Below the pieces are notes generated by a model. It did not search any database, had not been told where the DNA came from, and saw only the letters and a program-made list of their open reading frames with translations. The position numbers and the translations under genes are program-made. A stretch of 64,000 nt of DNA from contig NHTQ01000001.1 in NCBI GenBank assembly GCA_002166865.1, forward strand, positions 186,001-250,000. Reading direction: 5' to 3'. This DNA is from Rhodobacteraceae bacterium WFHF2C18. Lineage in GTDB: Bacteria; Pseudomonadota; Alphaproteobacteria; Rhodobacterales; Rhodobacteraceae. This document shows, piece by piece, positions 33,202 through 43,090 of the stretch. Each line of letters opens with the position of its first letter. Positions within the stretch are counted from its first letter, which is position 1.

Positions 33202-33325
33202 CGCTTTCGTACCGGTCGCCGCCGCGGCCGCCGCCGGTTGGTTGTCGGTCGCGGCGCCGGCGGAGGGAGGGCGGCAGCGCGCGCTTCCCCTCGACATTTC
33301 CCCGCCGGGCGGTGTTAATGCGGGC

Positions 33326-34243
33326 ATGACGACAGAGCAGATGCGCGACCCCCCGGCGCGACCGGGGTGGGGGATATTCTGGATGGTGGTCACCGGCGCC
33401 TTCTTCGTCGGGGTGACCGCGCTGGTGAAGACGCTGGGCACGCGGATCCCGGCGCCCGAGGCGGCCTTCCTGCGGTATGCCATGGGGCTGGTCTTTCTGC
33501 TGCCGGTGCTGGGCAGCCTGCGCCGGACGGTCTGGGACCGGGGCACGCTGATGCTGTTCGCCGGGCGGGGCGTGGCGCATACGTTGGCGGTGGCGCTGTG
33601 GTTCTTCGCCATGGCACGCATCCCGATCGCCGACGTGACCGCGATGAACTATCTCTCGCCGGTCTACGTGACCCTGGGCGCGGCGATCTTCCTGGGCGAG
33701 CGGCTGGCGCTGCGGCGGCTGATGGCGGTGGCGGCGGCGCTGCTGGGCGCGCTGATCATCCTGCGGCCGGGCCTGCGCGACGTGGGGCCGGGGCACCTGG
33801 CGATGCTGTTCACCGCCGTGTGCTTCGGGGCCTCGTACCTGCTGGCGAAACGGGTCTCGGCCCGGGCGGGTCCGGGCGTGGTGGTGGCCATGCTGTCGAT
33901 CACGGTGACGATCGGGTTGGCGCCGCTGGCGGCGCTGGACTGGGTGACGCCGACCTGGTGGGAACTCGCCATCCTTTTCGGCGTGGCCTGCCTGGCCACG
34001 GGCGGGCATTATACCATGACGCTGGCCTTTCGCGCGGCGCCGCTGGCGGTGACGCAGCCCGTGACCTTCCTGCAGCTTGTCTGGGCCGTGACCCTGGGCG
34101 CGGTCGTCTTCGACGAGGGCGTGGACCCCTTCGTGGTACTGGGCGGGCTGGTGATCGTGGGCGCGGTGAGCTTCATCAGCTGGCGCGAGGCGGTGCTGAA
34201 GCGCCAGGCGGTCACCCCGCCGGTGCCCGCGACGAAGTGGTGA
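33326..34243 (+). CDS. EamA/DMT-family transporter
   Basis: 305 residues with about ten hydrophobic helices in two repeated EamA halves. The first, 'FWMVVTGAFFVGVTALVKTLGTRIPAPEAAFLRYAMGLVFLLP', shows the typical helix 1-2 with the conserved 'R.' after the amphipathic loop. 'ARIPIADVTAMNYLSPVYVTLGAAIFLGERLALRRLMAVAAALLGALIIL' and 'RAAPLAVTQPVTFLQLVWAVTLGAVVFDEGVDPFVVLGGLVIVGAV' are the half-ending signatures. It is probably a metabolite exporter in the inner membrane; the substrate cannot be inferred. ATG 33326. Confidence 0.88.
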   Translation: MTTEQMRDPPARPGWGIFWMVVTGAFFVGVTALVKTLGTRIPAPEAAFLRYAMGLVFLLPVLGSLRRTVWDRGTLMLFAGRGVAHTLAVALWFFAMARIPIADVTAMNYLSPVYVTLGAAIFLGERLALRRLMAVAAALLGALIILRPGLRDVGPGHLAMLFTAVCFGASYLLAKRVSARAGPGVVVAMLSITVTIGLAPLAALDWVTPTWWELAILFGVACLATGGHYTMTLAFRAAPLAVTQPVTFLQLVWAVTLGAVVFDEGVDPFVVLGGLVIVGAVSFISWREAVLKRQAVTPPVPATKW

Positions 34244-34613
34244 GCGCCACGGCGCGCGGCGGACGTGGGGAAGGGGGCGCTGCCCCCTCTTGCCCCGGCG
34301 CGGGCGCCGGGGCAATTCACCCCCGGAGTACTTGTCCCCAAGAAGAAGAGACGCGGGGGGATGTCTGCCCGGGTCGCGGACCCGAACGCGGAGGGGTATG
34401 GGGTGGAATTCGCGCGGGATCGTCAGGAGGGCGCGCGGGCGGCCGCGCCGTGGCGGGGGCGATGACGGCCGGCGGCGGTTTCGAGCCGGCGGGGTGGTCT
34501 ACGGCAGACCGGGACGGCCTTTCTTGCAGAGGCCCGTGCAGCCACGGGGCCCTATCCCGGGGCCGCCGCGTGGGCGGCGGGGCACGGGGCAGGCGCCGGC
34601 CCGCGCGGGTCGG
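34244..34613. other. 370-bp gap with a hairpin and a dispersed repeat copy
   Basis: No supported gene. It contains a hairpin with arms TGCCCCGGC / GCCGGGGCA and a 6-nt loop (34291-34314), resembling hairpin A of the bipartite repeat. Immediately after it (34321-34348) is a short sequence with GGAGTA and AAGAAGAAG that recurs inverted at 41592-41622. The remainder to 34613 is GC-rich with no clear signal. It lies between convergent EamA and choV. Confidence 0.6.
34321..34348 (+). repeat. Dispersed intergenic repeat, copy 1 (GGAGTA...AAGAAGAAG)
   Basis: The core GGAGTA-Y-TTG-N4/5-AAGAAGAAG is shared with the reverse complement of 41592-41622. Both copies are in short intergenic spaces near the choline locus. 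Two copies show repetition; the wider distribution is unknown from this window. Confidence 0.55.
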
Positions 34614-35639
34614 TCAGCCGCGGGGGTCCAGGAGTTTGGCCAGGATCCGGTCGCGGGTGATCTGGCCCACCAGCGCGCCCCGGTCGGTGACGCCGAGGGG
34701 GCCGGGCGCGTTCTGGCTGGCCTCCATCACCTGGCGGATCGTGGCCTCGGCCGGGACGCTGCGCGGCGGCGTGCCGGCGACGGGGCCCATGACGTCACGG
34801 GCGCAGAGCACGCCGAGCGGGTTCATGTGGGCCACGAACTCGGCCACGTAGTCCGTTTCGGGGTTGGTGAAGATCTCTTGCGGGGTGCCGCATTGCACGA
34901 TCCGGCCGCCTTCCATGATGGCGATGCGGTCGCCCAGCTTGAAGGCCTCGTCGAGGTCGTGGGAGACGAAGATGATGGTGCGGGCCAGATCGCCCTGCAG
35001 CTCCAGCAGTTCGTCCTGCAGGTGGGTTCGGATGAGCGGATCGAGCGCCGAGAAGGGTTCGTCCATCAGCAGGATCGGCGCCTCGGTCGCGAAGGCGCGG
35101 GCGAGGCCCACGCGCTGCTGCATGCCGCCCGAGAGTTCGCCGACGCGGCGGTCGGCCCAGTCCGCGAGGCCGACCAGTTCGAGCTGGCGGTCGGTGCGTT
35201 CGGCCCGTTCGGCGCGGGCCAGCCCGGCGAGTTCCAGGCCGAGGCCCACGTTCTCGCGCACCGTGCGCCAGGGCAGCAGGCCGAACTGCTGGAAGACCAT
35301 GGCGATGTGGCGCTGGCGCAGCCGGCGCAGCGTGGCCGGGGCGGCGTGGGTGACATCCACCAGGCCCTGGCCGTCGTGGACGTGCACCGCGCCGCGGGTG
35401 ACGGGATTGAGCGCGTTGACCGCGCGCAGCAGCGTGGACTTGCCCGAGCCGGACAGCCCCATGAGCACCACCGTCTCGCCCTGGTTCACGGCGAGGTTGC
35501 AGTCATGCACGCCGAGGACCTGGCCGGTGCGCGCCTGGATCTCGGCGCGGTCGCGGCCCTCGTCCATCAGGGGCAGCGCGGTTTGTGGCGCGTCGCCGAA
35601 GACGATGGAGACGTTGTCGAATTTCACGGTCTCAGTCAT
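34614..35639 (-). CDS. choV: Choline/betaine ABC transporter ATP-binding protein
   Basis: 341 residues. Walker A 'MGLSGSGKSTLLRAVNAL', signature 'ELSGGMQQRVGLARAFATEAP', Walker B 'ILLMDEPFSALDPLIR' and switch 'IIFVSHDLDEAFKLGDRIAIMEGG' are intact. The N-terminal 'VSIVFGD' and C-terminal CBS-like region ('ARDVMGPVAG...VTDRGALVGQITRDRILAKLL') place it in the ProV/OpuAA/ChoV family. Its start overlaps the choW stop by 8 bp. With choX and choW it forms an osmolyte/choline importer. Confidence 0.92.
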   Translation of the reverse strand: MTETVKFDNVSIVFGDAPQTALPLMDEGRDRAEIQARTGQVLGVHDCNLAVNQGETVVLMGLSGSGKSTLLRAVNALNPVTRGAVHVHDGQGLVDVTHAAPATLRRLRQRHIAMVFQQFGLLPWRTVRENVGLGLELAGLARAERAERTDRQLELVGLADWADRRVGELSGGMQQRVGLARAFATEAPILLMDEPFSALDPLIRTHLQDELLELQGDLARTIIFVSHDLDEAFKLGDRIAIMEGGRIVQCGTPQEIFTNPETDYVAEFVAHMNPLGVLCARDVMGPVAGTPPRSVPAEATIRQVMEASQNAPGPLGVTDRGALVGQITRDRILAKLLDPRG

Positions 35640-36471
35640 TGCGTCGCTCCAGGCGCAGCATGCGGTCGAGGATGATGGCCACCACCACGATGATGAGGCC
35701 GCCCTCGAAGCCCAGGGCGATGTTGACGGTGTTGATGGCGCGCAGCACCGGCACGCCGAGCCCGTCCGCGCCCACCAGCGCGGCGATCACGACCATCGAC
35801 AGCGAGAGCATGATCGTCTGGTTGAGGCCGGCCATGATCTGCGGCAGGGCGTAGGGCAGTTCGACCTTGAACAGCACCTGCCGGCGGGTCGCGCCGAAGG
35901 CCTGCGCGGCCTCGAGCAGGGGCGTGGGCGTGGAGGAGATGCCCAGGTGCGTCAGGCGGATGGGGGCGGGCACGACGAATATCACCGTGGCGATCAGCCC
36001 CGGCACCATGCCGATGCCGAAGAAGACGATGGCCGGGATCAGGTAGACGAAGGGCGGCAGGGTCTGCATCAGGTCGAGGACGGGGCGCAGGCCGCGGTAG
36101 AGGCGGGGCCTGTGCGCGGCGGCGATTCCGATGGGCACGCCGATGGCCATGCAGAAGACGCAGGAGGACAGCACCAGCGTGAGGCTTTCTGTGGTTTCCT
36201 CCCAGTAGCCCTGGTTGAGGATGAAGAGGAACCCCAGCGCCACGAAGAGGCAGGTCTTCCAGTTGCGCTGGAAGGTCCAGGTGAGGGCGGCGAAGACCGC
36301 CACGATGATGATGGGATGGGGCGTCTGGAGCACCCAGAGGAAGGCCTCGATCAGCCAGTCCATCGCCAGCGCGAGCCCGTCGAAGACCCAGGCGCCGTTG
36401 TCCTGAAGCCAGAGAAAGAAGGCCTCGGCGCCGTCACCGATGGGGATCTTGGGGTCGGTCAGCCAGTCCAT
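35632..36471 (-). CDS. choW: Choline/betaine ABC transporter permease
   Basis: 279 residues with about six membrane helices and the BPD_transp_1 EAA loop 'LLEAAQAFGATRRQVLFKVELPYALPQIMAGLNQTIMLSLSMVVIAALVGADGLG'. 'CVFCMAIGVPIGIAAAHRPRLYRGLRPVLDLMQTLPPFVYLIPAIVFFGIGMVPG' is the ProW-type signature. It is the inner-membrane pore of ChoXWV. It overlaps choV and is 119 bp downstream of choX, a gap that holds a palindromic repeat. Confidence 0.92.
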   Translation of the reverse strand: MDWLTDPKIPIGDGAEAFFLWLQDNGAWVFDGLALAMDWLIEAFLWVLQTPHPIIIVAVFAALTWTFQRNWKTCLFVALGFLFILNQGYWEETTESLTLVLSSCVFCMAIGVPIGIAAAHRPRLYRGLRPVLDLMQTLPPFVYLIPAIVFFGIGMVPGLIATVIFVVPAPIRLTHLGISSTPTPLLEAAQAFGATRRQVLFKVELPYALPQIMAGLNQTIMLSLSMVVIAALVGADGLGVPVLRAINTVNIALGFEGGLIIVVVAIILDRMLRLERRND

Positions 36472-36500
36472 TCACGTCGCCTTGTCCAGGGGAGGCGCCC

Positions 36501-36560
36501 GCCCCGGACTTGATCCGGGGCCTCCGCCCGGGGGAAGAGGCCCCGGCGCGTGGGCCGGGG
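36501..36560 (-). repeat. Bipartite palindromic repeat, copy 3 (inverted), between choX and choW
   Basis: Read on the minus strand it is hairpin A, CCCCGGC-N6-GCCGGGG (36560-36541), then CCTC, spacer, and hairpin B with arms GCCCCGGA / TCCGGGGC around TCAAG (36521-36501), the same order as copies at 3531 and 17326. It lies inside the choX-choW gap, in the transcript's own orientation, so it may stabilise the upstream choX message, as REP elements do in binding-protein operons. Confidence 0.75.
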
Positions 36561-36590
36561 CGGGTGGGCGTGTCTTGCGCGTGTCGTGCC

Positions 36591-37517
36591 TCAGAGGCCG
36601 AGCTCGCCCTTCACGGCGGCCATGGCCGCGCCGCCGTCCCTGGCGGTCACGCCGTCGAGCCAGGGTTCGATCGCGCCGGGGTTCTCCTTGAGCCAGGCGC
36701 GGGCGGCGGCGTCGGGCTTGGCCCCCTCGTCGAGGATGGCCCCCATGATCTCGTTTTCCATCTGCAGGCTGAATTCGAGGTTTTCCAGGAACTGGCCGAT
36801 GTTGGGGCAGTCCGCGACGTAGCCGGCGGTGGTGTTGGTATAGACCGTGGCGCCGCCCAGGTTGGGGCCGAACCAGTCGTCGCCGCCTTCGAGGTAGGTG
36901 AGATCGAAGTTGGCGTTCATCGGGTGCGGCTCCCATCCGAGAAATACGATCGGCTCGTCGCGGCGGGTGGCGCGGGCGACCTGGGCCAGCATGCCCTGCT
37001 CGGAACTTTCCTTGACCTCGAAGTCCTCCAGGCCGAAGGCGTTCTCGTCGATCATCTCCATGATCAGGCGGTTGCCGTCGTTGCCCGGCTCGATGCCGTA
37101 GATGGTGTAGTCCAGCGCCTCGCCGTGGTCGGCAATGTCGCCGAAGCTGTCGATTCCCATCTCGGCGCCGATGCTGTTGGTGGCCAGGGTGTACTTGGCG
37201 CCTTCGAGGTTGACGCCCACGATATCCACGGTTCCGGCTTCGCGGTAGGGGGCGATGTCGCCCTCCATCGTGGGCATCCAGTTGCCCAGGAAGACGTCCA
37301 CGTCGCCTTCGGCCAGCGAGGTATAGGTCACCGGCACCGACAGCACCTTGGTTTCGGTGTCATAGCCGAGGGCTTCGAGCACGGTGGTGGTGACGGCGGT
37401 GGTGGCGGTGATGTCCGTCCAGCCCACGTCGGAGAAGGTGACCGGCTCGCAATCGGCGAGCGCGGGCGCCGCCATCGCGGTCACGGCGGCGGCGGATAGA
37501 AGGGTCTTGAGTGACAT
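36591..37517 (-). CDS. choX: Choline ABC transporter substrate-binding protein
   Basis: 308 residues with a signal peptide (cleavage near 'AAPALA|DCEPV'). It belongs to the OpuAC/ChoX family of quaternary-amine binding proteins: 'VTFSDVGWTDITATTAVTTTVLEALGY', 'DVDVFLGNWMPTME', 'YTIYGIEPGNDGNRLIMEMI', 'IVFLGWEPHPMNANFDLTYLEGGDDWFG', with the aromatic residues (Trp, Tyr) that form the cation-pi box in ChoX. It captures choline in the periplasm for ChoWV. First gene of choXWV; the gap to choW carries the palindromic repeat. Confidence 0.93.
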   Translation of the reverse strand: MSLKTLLSAAAVTAMAAPALADCEPVTFSDVGWTDITATTAVTTTVLEALGYDTETKVLSVPVTYTSLAEGDVDVFLGNWMPTMEGDIAPYREAGTVDIVGVNLEGAKYTLATNSIGAEMGIDSFGDIADHGEALDYTIYGIEPGNDGNRLIMEMIDENAFGLEDFEVKESSEQGMLAQVARATRRDEPIVFLGWEPHPMNANFDLTYLEGGDDWFGPNLGGATVYTNTTAGYVADCPNIGQFLENLEFSLQMENEIMGAILDEGAKPDAAARAWLKENPGAIEPWLDGVTARDGGAAMAAVKGELGL

Positions 37518-37629
37518 TGATTCTCTCCCGTTGGTTTCGGTCTTGGCTAGCAGCGATGACGCCGGCGCCCAAGGGCGCCGGCGTCGAGGAAAGGGGAGGC
37601 GGCCAGGCCGCCGCGCGCGCCCTGCGGGA

Positions 37630-39192
37630 TCAGGCGTCTTCCAGCCACCAGCGCTCCATCCAGCGCTCGCCGTCCATCTCCCAGTTCGAGGCCATCTCGC
37701 CGTGGGCGACGTCCGGGCCGATGGCATGCACGTAATTGGCGAACATCGGGATCACGACACCGCCCTTGTTGGCGACGATGTCCTGCATTTCCCAGTACAT
37801 TTCGCGCCGCTTGTCCTCGTCCAGCTCGGCGCGGGCCTTGACCAGCAGCTCCTCGAAGCGGTCGTTGCACCAGAAGCTGTCGTTCCAGGCCGCGCCGCAC
37901 TTGTAGGCGGTGGAGAACATCTGGTCGGCGACCGGGCGGCCGCCCCAGTAGACGGCGGTGAAGGGGTCCTTCATCCAGACGTCGGACCAGTAGCCGTCCT
38001 TGGGCTCGCGCACGACCTTGATGTCGATGCCCGCCTCCTTGGCGGAGTTCTGGTAGAGCGTCGCGGCGTCCACGGCGCCGGAGAACGCCGCGGAGGACGC
38101 GTGCAGCGCGACCGACACGCTGTCGCGCCCGGCCTGCTTGAGGTACCACTTCGCCTTGTCGGGGTCGTAGGTCTTCTGTTCCAGCTCGGAGTTGTAGAAG
38201 CGCTGATTCTGACCGATCGGATGGTCATTGCCGACCGATCCGTAACCGAACAGGATCTTGTCCACCAGTTCCTGCCGGTTGACCCCGAATTTCAGGGCCT
38301 GGCGCACGTTGTTGTCATTGAACGGTTCGGCGCGGGTATCCATGGCGAAGGTGTAGTGCTGGGTGCCTGCCAGCGCCTCGACGTTGACCCCCGGTTTGCG
38401 ATTCAGCAGATCGGCCGCCTTCAGGTCGACCCGGTCGATGGCGTGCACGTCACCGGACACCAGGGCCGTGGTGCGGGCGTTCTGATCGACGATCGACAGC
38501 ATTTCGCAGCTGTCGACCCAGGCCACGTCATCGCGCCAGTGGTTCGGGTTGCGTTCGAACGACGAGGACACACCGGGGTTGAAGTCTTTCAGGATATAGC
38601 TGCCGCAGCCGTCACCGGATTGCCAGTCGATGCCGCCGTCCTTGGCCGGGCAGATCGCGAGGTGATAGTCGCTGAGGATGAAGGGGAAGTCGGCGTTGCC
38701 CCCTGCGAGCTTGAAGACCACCGTGTCGTCGCCCTCGGTCGTGATCTCGGTGATCGGTTCCACGATGGGGCCGGCGGCGGAGGTCGAGTCCTCGCCGCGG
38801 TGGTGGTTGATCGAGGCGACCACGTCGTCGACGGTCAGCGGCTTGCCGGAATGGAAGGTCACGCCCTTGCGGATCTTGATCCGCCAGACCGAGGCGTCGT
38901 CGGAGCCTTCCCAGCTTTCGGCCAGTTCCGGGACGAGGCTGCCGTCGGTCGCCACTTCGGTCAAGCGACCGTGCACGGCAAATCCGAGCGCCAGCATGTA
39001 GCCGTTTTCCCATTGACCGGGATCCAGCGTGTCGGTGGTCTGACCATGGCCCTTCGCCACCCGCAGATGGCCGCCGCGCTTGGGCTGGGCGTGCGCCATG
39101 CCGCCCATGGGCAGCGTCGCGGCCATCGCGCCGGCCGCCGTGGTCTGGAGGAACCGGCGGCGGTCAAGGGTGCCGTTTCGAATGATAGACAT
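37630..39192 (-). CDS. Orphan peptide/nickel-type solute-binding protein (SBP_bac_5), Tat-exported
   Basis: 520 residues. The N-terminus 'RNGTLDRRRFLQTTAAGAMAATLPM' has a twin-arginine motif (RRRFLQ). The body has SBP_bac_5 hallmarks: 'LVPELAESWEGSDDASVWRIKIRKGVTFHSGKPLTVDDVVASI' and 'NVRQALKFGVNRQELVDKILFGYG'. No dpp-type permease or ATPase lies nearby; the downstream choXWV is a different ABC class. It is divergent from betI. It could feed a transporter encoded elsewhere, or act as a binder. The only peptide-type permeases in this window are the pseudogenes at 1716-3489. Confidence 0.88.
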   Translation of the reverse strand: MSIIRNGTLDRRRFLQTTAAGAMAATLPMGGMAHAQPKRGGHLRVAKGHGQTTDTLDPGQWENGYMLALGFAVHGRLTEVATDGSLVPELAESWEGSDDASVWRIKIRKGVTFHSGKPLTVDDVVASINHHRGEDSTSAAGPIVEPITEITTEGDDTVVFKLAGGNADFPFILSDYHLAICPAKDGGIDWQSGDGCGSYILKDFNPGVSSSFERNPNHWRDDVAWVDSCEMLSIVDQNARTTALVSGDVHAIDRVDLKAADLLNRKPGVNVEALAGTQHYTFAMDTRAEPFNDNNVRQALKFGVNRQELVDKILFGYGSVGNDHPIGQNQRFYNSELEQKTYDPDKAKWYLKQAGRDSVSVALHASSAAFSGAVDAATLYQNSAKEAGIDIKVVREPKDGYWSDVWMKDPFTAVYWGGRPVADQMFSTAYKCGAAWNDSFWCNDRFEELLVKARAELDEDKRREMYWEMQDIVANKGGVVIPMFANYVHAIGPDVAHGEMASNWEMDGERWMERWWLEDA

Positions 39193-39424
39193 CAATGTCT
39201 CCCTGTTTCGTGACATTCAAGATTTTGGCCCGACATGCGCCGCGGCATGCGCGGGCCGGAAGCGTGCGATGCCGGGCAGGGGCATGGTGGCGCGATCAGG
39301 CCGCGCACATGTCCCCCAAGCGACAGTCTGCATACGTGTGCGACGTTAGTATGAGCCGTCCCCCCTGTGCAACGCAATTGTCCGGTTTCGGTTGGTGTGG
39401 CGTTTCTCCCGTTGGGTCTGGTTG

Positions 39425-39444
39425 TTGATTGACGAGTCAATTAA
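39425..39444. promoter_or_regulatory. Candidate BetI operator
   Basis: ATTGAC-GA-GTCAAT (39428-39441) is a perfect inverted repeat, extended by TT/AA on the outer side (39425-39444). It lies 42-61 bp upstream of the betI GTG, in the divergent betI / solute-binding-protein region. BetI-type repressors bind similar A/T-rich TTGA...TCAA dyads; assignment is by motif and position. Confidence 0.65.
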
Positions 39445-39485
39445 ACACACTTAAGACGGCGCTTGCAACACTGCGGGAGGCGCAT

Positions 39486-40073
39486 GTGCCAAAGCTGGGA
39501 ATGGAGCCGGTCCGGCGTGCGGCGCTGGTGGAGGCGACGATCCACGAGATCGGGGCGCGCGGCACGCTGGACGTGACCGTGGGCCAGATCGCGCGCCGTG
39601 CCGGCATGTCGCCGGCGCTGGCGCATCACTACTTCGGCTCGAAGGAGCAGATCTTCGCCGCCGCAATGCGCCACATCCTGGCGCTCTACGGCGCGGAGGT
39701 GCGCGGGGCGCTGGTCATGGCGCGCGGCCCGCAGGAGCGGATCGAGGCCATCGTGCGCGCCAGCTTCGCCCCGCGTCAGTTCCGGCCCGAGACGGTGTCG
39801 GCCTGGCTGAATTTCTACGTGCAGGCGCAGACCTCGCCGGCGGCGCGGCGGCTCCTGCACGTCTACCAGCGGCGCCTGCGGTCCAACCTGCTTCACGCCT
39901 TCCGCCAGCTGGCCGGCCCGCGGGCGCTGACGCTGACGCGCGGGATGGCCGCGATGATCGACGGGCTCTACATCCGCCAGGCGCTGCGCGCCGAGCCGCT
40001 GGACCCCGAGGCGGCGGTGGGCGTGCTGCTGGCCTATCTCGACACCTCCCTGGGACAGAAGGCAACGACATGA
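39486..40073 (+). CDS. betI: Choline-responsive TetR-family repressor BetI
   Basis: 195 residues from GTG 39486, which has GGGAGG 5 nt upstream and gives the family-typical start 'MPKLGMEPVRRAALVEATIHEIGARG'. The TetR HTH ('VTVGQIARRAGMSPALAHHYFGSKEQIF') is followed by a ligand-binding half ('SAWLNFYVQAQTSPAARRLLHVYQRRLRSNLLHAF'). It represses bet genes and releases on choline. First gene of betI-betC-betB-betA; its stop overlaps betC by 4 bp (ATGA). Confidence 0.94.
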   Translation: MPKLGMEPVRRAALVEATIHEIGARGTLDVTVGQIARRAGMSPALAHHYFGSKEQIFAAAMRHILALYGAEVRGALVMARGPQERIEAIVRASFAPRQFRPETVSAWLNFYVQAQTSPAARRLLHVYQRRLRSNLLHAFRQLAGPRALTLTRGMAAMIDGLYIRQALRAEPLDPEAAVGVLLAYLDTSLGQKATT

Positions 40074-41590
40074 CCGGGCGCAAACCCAACATCCTGATCT
40101 TCATGGTCGACCAGCTCAACGGCACGCTGTTTCCCGACGGCCCGGCCGACTGGCTGCACACGCCCAACCTGAGGAAGCTGGCCGAGCGGTCCACGCGCTT
40201 CGCCAACGCCTATACCGCCAGCCCGCTCTGCGCGCCGGGGCGGGCGAGCTACATGTCCGGCCTCCTGCCCTCGCGGAGCCGCGTCTACGACAACGCCGCC
40301 GAATTCGCCGCCGACATCCCCACCTATGCCCACCACCTGCGGCGCGCGGGCTACCGGACCTGCCTGTCGGGCAAGATGCATTTCGTCGGCCCCGACCAGC
40401 TGCACGGCTTCGAGGAGCGGCTGACCACCGACATCTACCCGGCCGATTTCGGCTGGACCCCCGATTACCGCAAGCCGGGCGAGCGGATCGACTGGTGGTA
40501 CCACAACCTCGGCTCGGTCACCGGGGCGGGCGTGGCCGAGATCTCCAACCAGATGGAATACGACGACGCGGTGGGCTTTCACGCCACGCAGAAGGTCTAC
40601 GATCTCGCGCGCGGGCACGACTCGCGGCCGTGGTGCCTGACGGTCAGCTTCACCCACCCGCACGACCCTTACGTGGCGCGGCGGAAATACTGGGACCTCT
40701 ACGCGGATTGCGAGCACCTCCTGCCCGAGGTGCCCGCGATGGATTACGCCGACCACGACCCGCATTCGCAGCGCATCTTCGATGCCAACGACTGGCGGTC
40801 CTTTGACATATCGCAAGAGGACATCCGCCGCTCGCGCCGGGCCTATTTCGCCAATATCTCCTACCTCGATGACAAGATCGGCGAGGTCATGACGGCGCTG
40901 GAGGGCACGCGGCAGGACGAGGATACCATCATCCTGTTCGTCTCCGATCACGGCGACATGCTGGGCGAGCGGGGGCTGTGGTTCAAGATGTCCTTCTACG
41001 AGGGGTCGGCGCGCGTGCCGCTGATGCTCCACGTTCCGGGCATGGCGCCGGGCCGCGTGTCCGACCCGGTCAGCACCATCGACGTGTGCCCCACGCTGTG
41101 CGACCTCGCCGGGGTCAGCATGGAGGAGGTCGCGCCCTGGACCGAGGGCCACAGCCTCGTGCCGCAGGCGCAGGGTACGCCGCGCAGCGCGCCGGTGGCG
41201 ATGGAATACGCCGCCGAGGCCTCCTACGCCCCGCTGATCGCGCTGCGCGCGGGCAAATGGAAATTCACCCGCTGCGCGCTGGACCCCGATCAGCTGTTCG
41301 ACCTCGCGGCCGACCCCCACGAGTTGACGAACCTCGCCGGCGATCCGGCCCATGCCGAAACGGTGAAACATTTCAGCGACATGGCCGATGCGCGCTGGGA
41401 TCTCGGCGCCTTCGACGCGCAGGTCCGCGAAAGCCAGGCGAAGCGCTGGGTCGTCTACGAGGCGCTGCGCCAGGGCGGCTACTACCCCTGGGATTACCAG
41501 CCGCTGCGCGACGCCAGCGACCGCTACATGCGCAACCACATGGACCTCAACGTCGTGGAAGAGAACCAGCGGTTCCCCCGCGGCGAATAG
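40070..41590 (+). CDS. betC: Choline-sulfatase
   Basis: 506 residues. The sulfatase signature C-x-P-x-R is present as 'SPLCAPGRASYMSG', with Cys54 the formylglycine precursor. 'NILIFMVDQLNG' binds the metal with Asp14, and the 'VSDHGDMLGERGLWFKMSFYEGSARVPLML' block is choline-sulfatase-specific. It hydrolyses choline-O-sulfate to choline and sulfate, allowing use of this marine and plant osmolyte. The ATG overlaps the betI stop. Conversion of Cys54 needs a formylglycine-generating enzyme or AtsB-type enzyme, not seen in the window. Confidence 0.95.
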   Translation: MTGRKPNILIFMVDQLNGTLFPDGPADWLHTPNLRKLAERSTRFANAYTASPLCAPGRASYMSGLLPSRSRVYDNAAEFAADIPTYAHHLRRAGYRTCLSGKMHFVGPDQLHGFEERLTTDIYPADFGWTPDYRKPGERIDWWYHNLGSVTGAGVAEISNQMEYDDAVGFHATQKVYDLARGHDSRPWCLTVSFTHPHDPYVARRKYWDLYADCEHLLPEVPAMDYADHDPHSQRIFDANDWRSFDISQEDIRRSRRAYFANISYLDDKIGEVMTALEGTRQDEDTIILFVSDHGDMLGERGLWFKMSFYEGSARVPLMLHVPGMAPGRVSDPVSTIDVCPTLCDLAGVSMEEVAPWTEGHSLVPQAQGTPRSAPVAMEYAAEASYAPLIALRAGKWKFTRCALDPDQLFDLAADPHELTNLAGDPAHAETVKHFSDMADARWDLGAFDAQVRESQAKRWVVYEALRQGGYYPWDYQPLRDASDRYMRNHMDLNVVEENQRFPRGE

Positions 41591-41591
41591 G

Positions 41592-41622
41592 CCCTTCTTC
41601 TTGGTTCAAATACTCCCGCCGG
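41592..41622 (-). repeat. Dispersed intergenic repeat, copy 2 (inverted)
   Basis: The reverse complement reads GGAGTATTTG...AAGAAGAAG, matching 34321-34348. It fills most of the 39-bp betC-betB spacer, so it does not disrupt a gene. Confidence 0.55.
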
Positions 41623-41629
41623 AGGCGTA

Positions 41630-43090
<1,461 letters not shown>

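Noticed and set aside
31663..33621. A 652-codon open frame antisense to fabF, mltG and EamA
   Set aside because: It spans three well-supported genes on the other strand and has no motif of its own.
39429..39485. Extended betI start at TTG 39429
   Set aside because: It would place the BetI operator dyad inside the coding region; GTG 39486 has a good ribosome-binding site and the family N-terminus.
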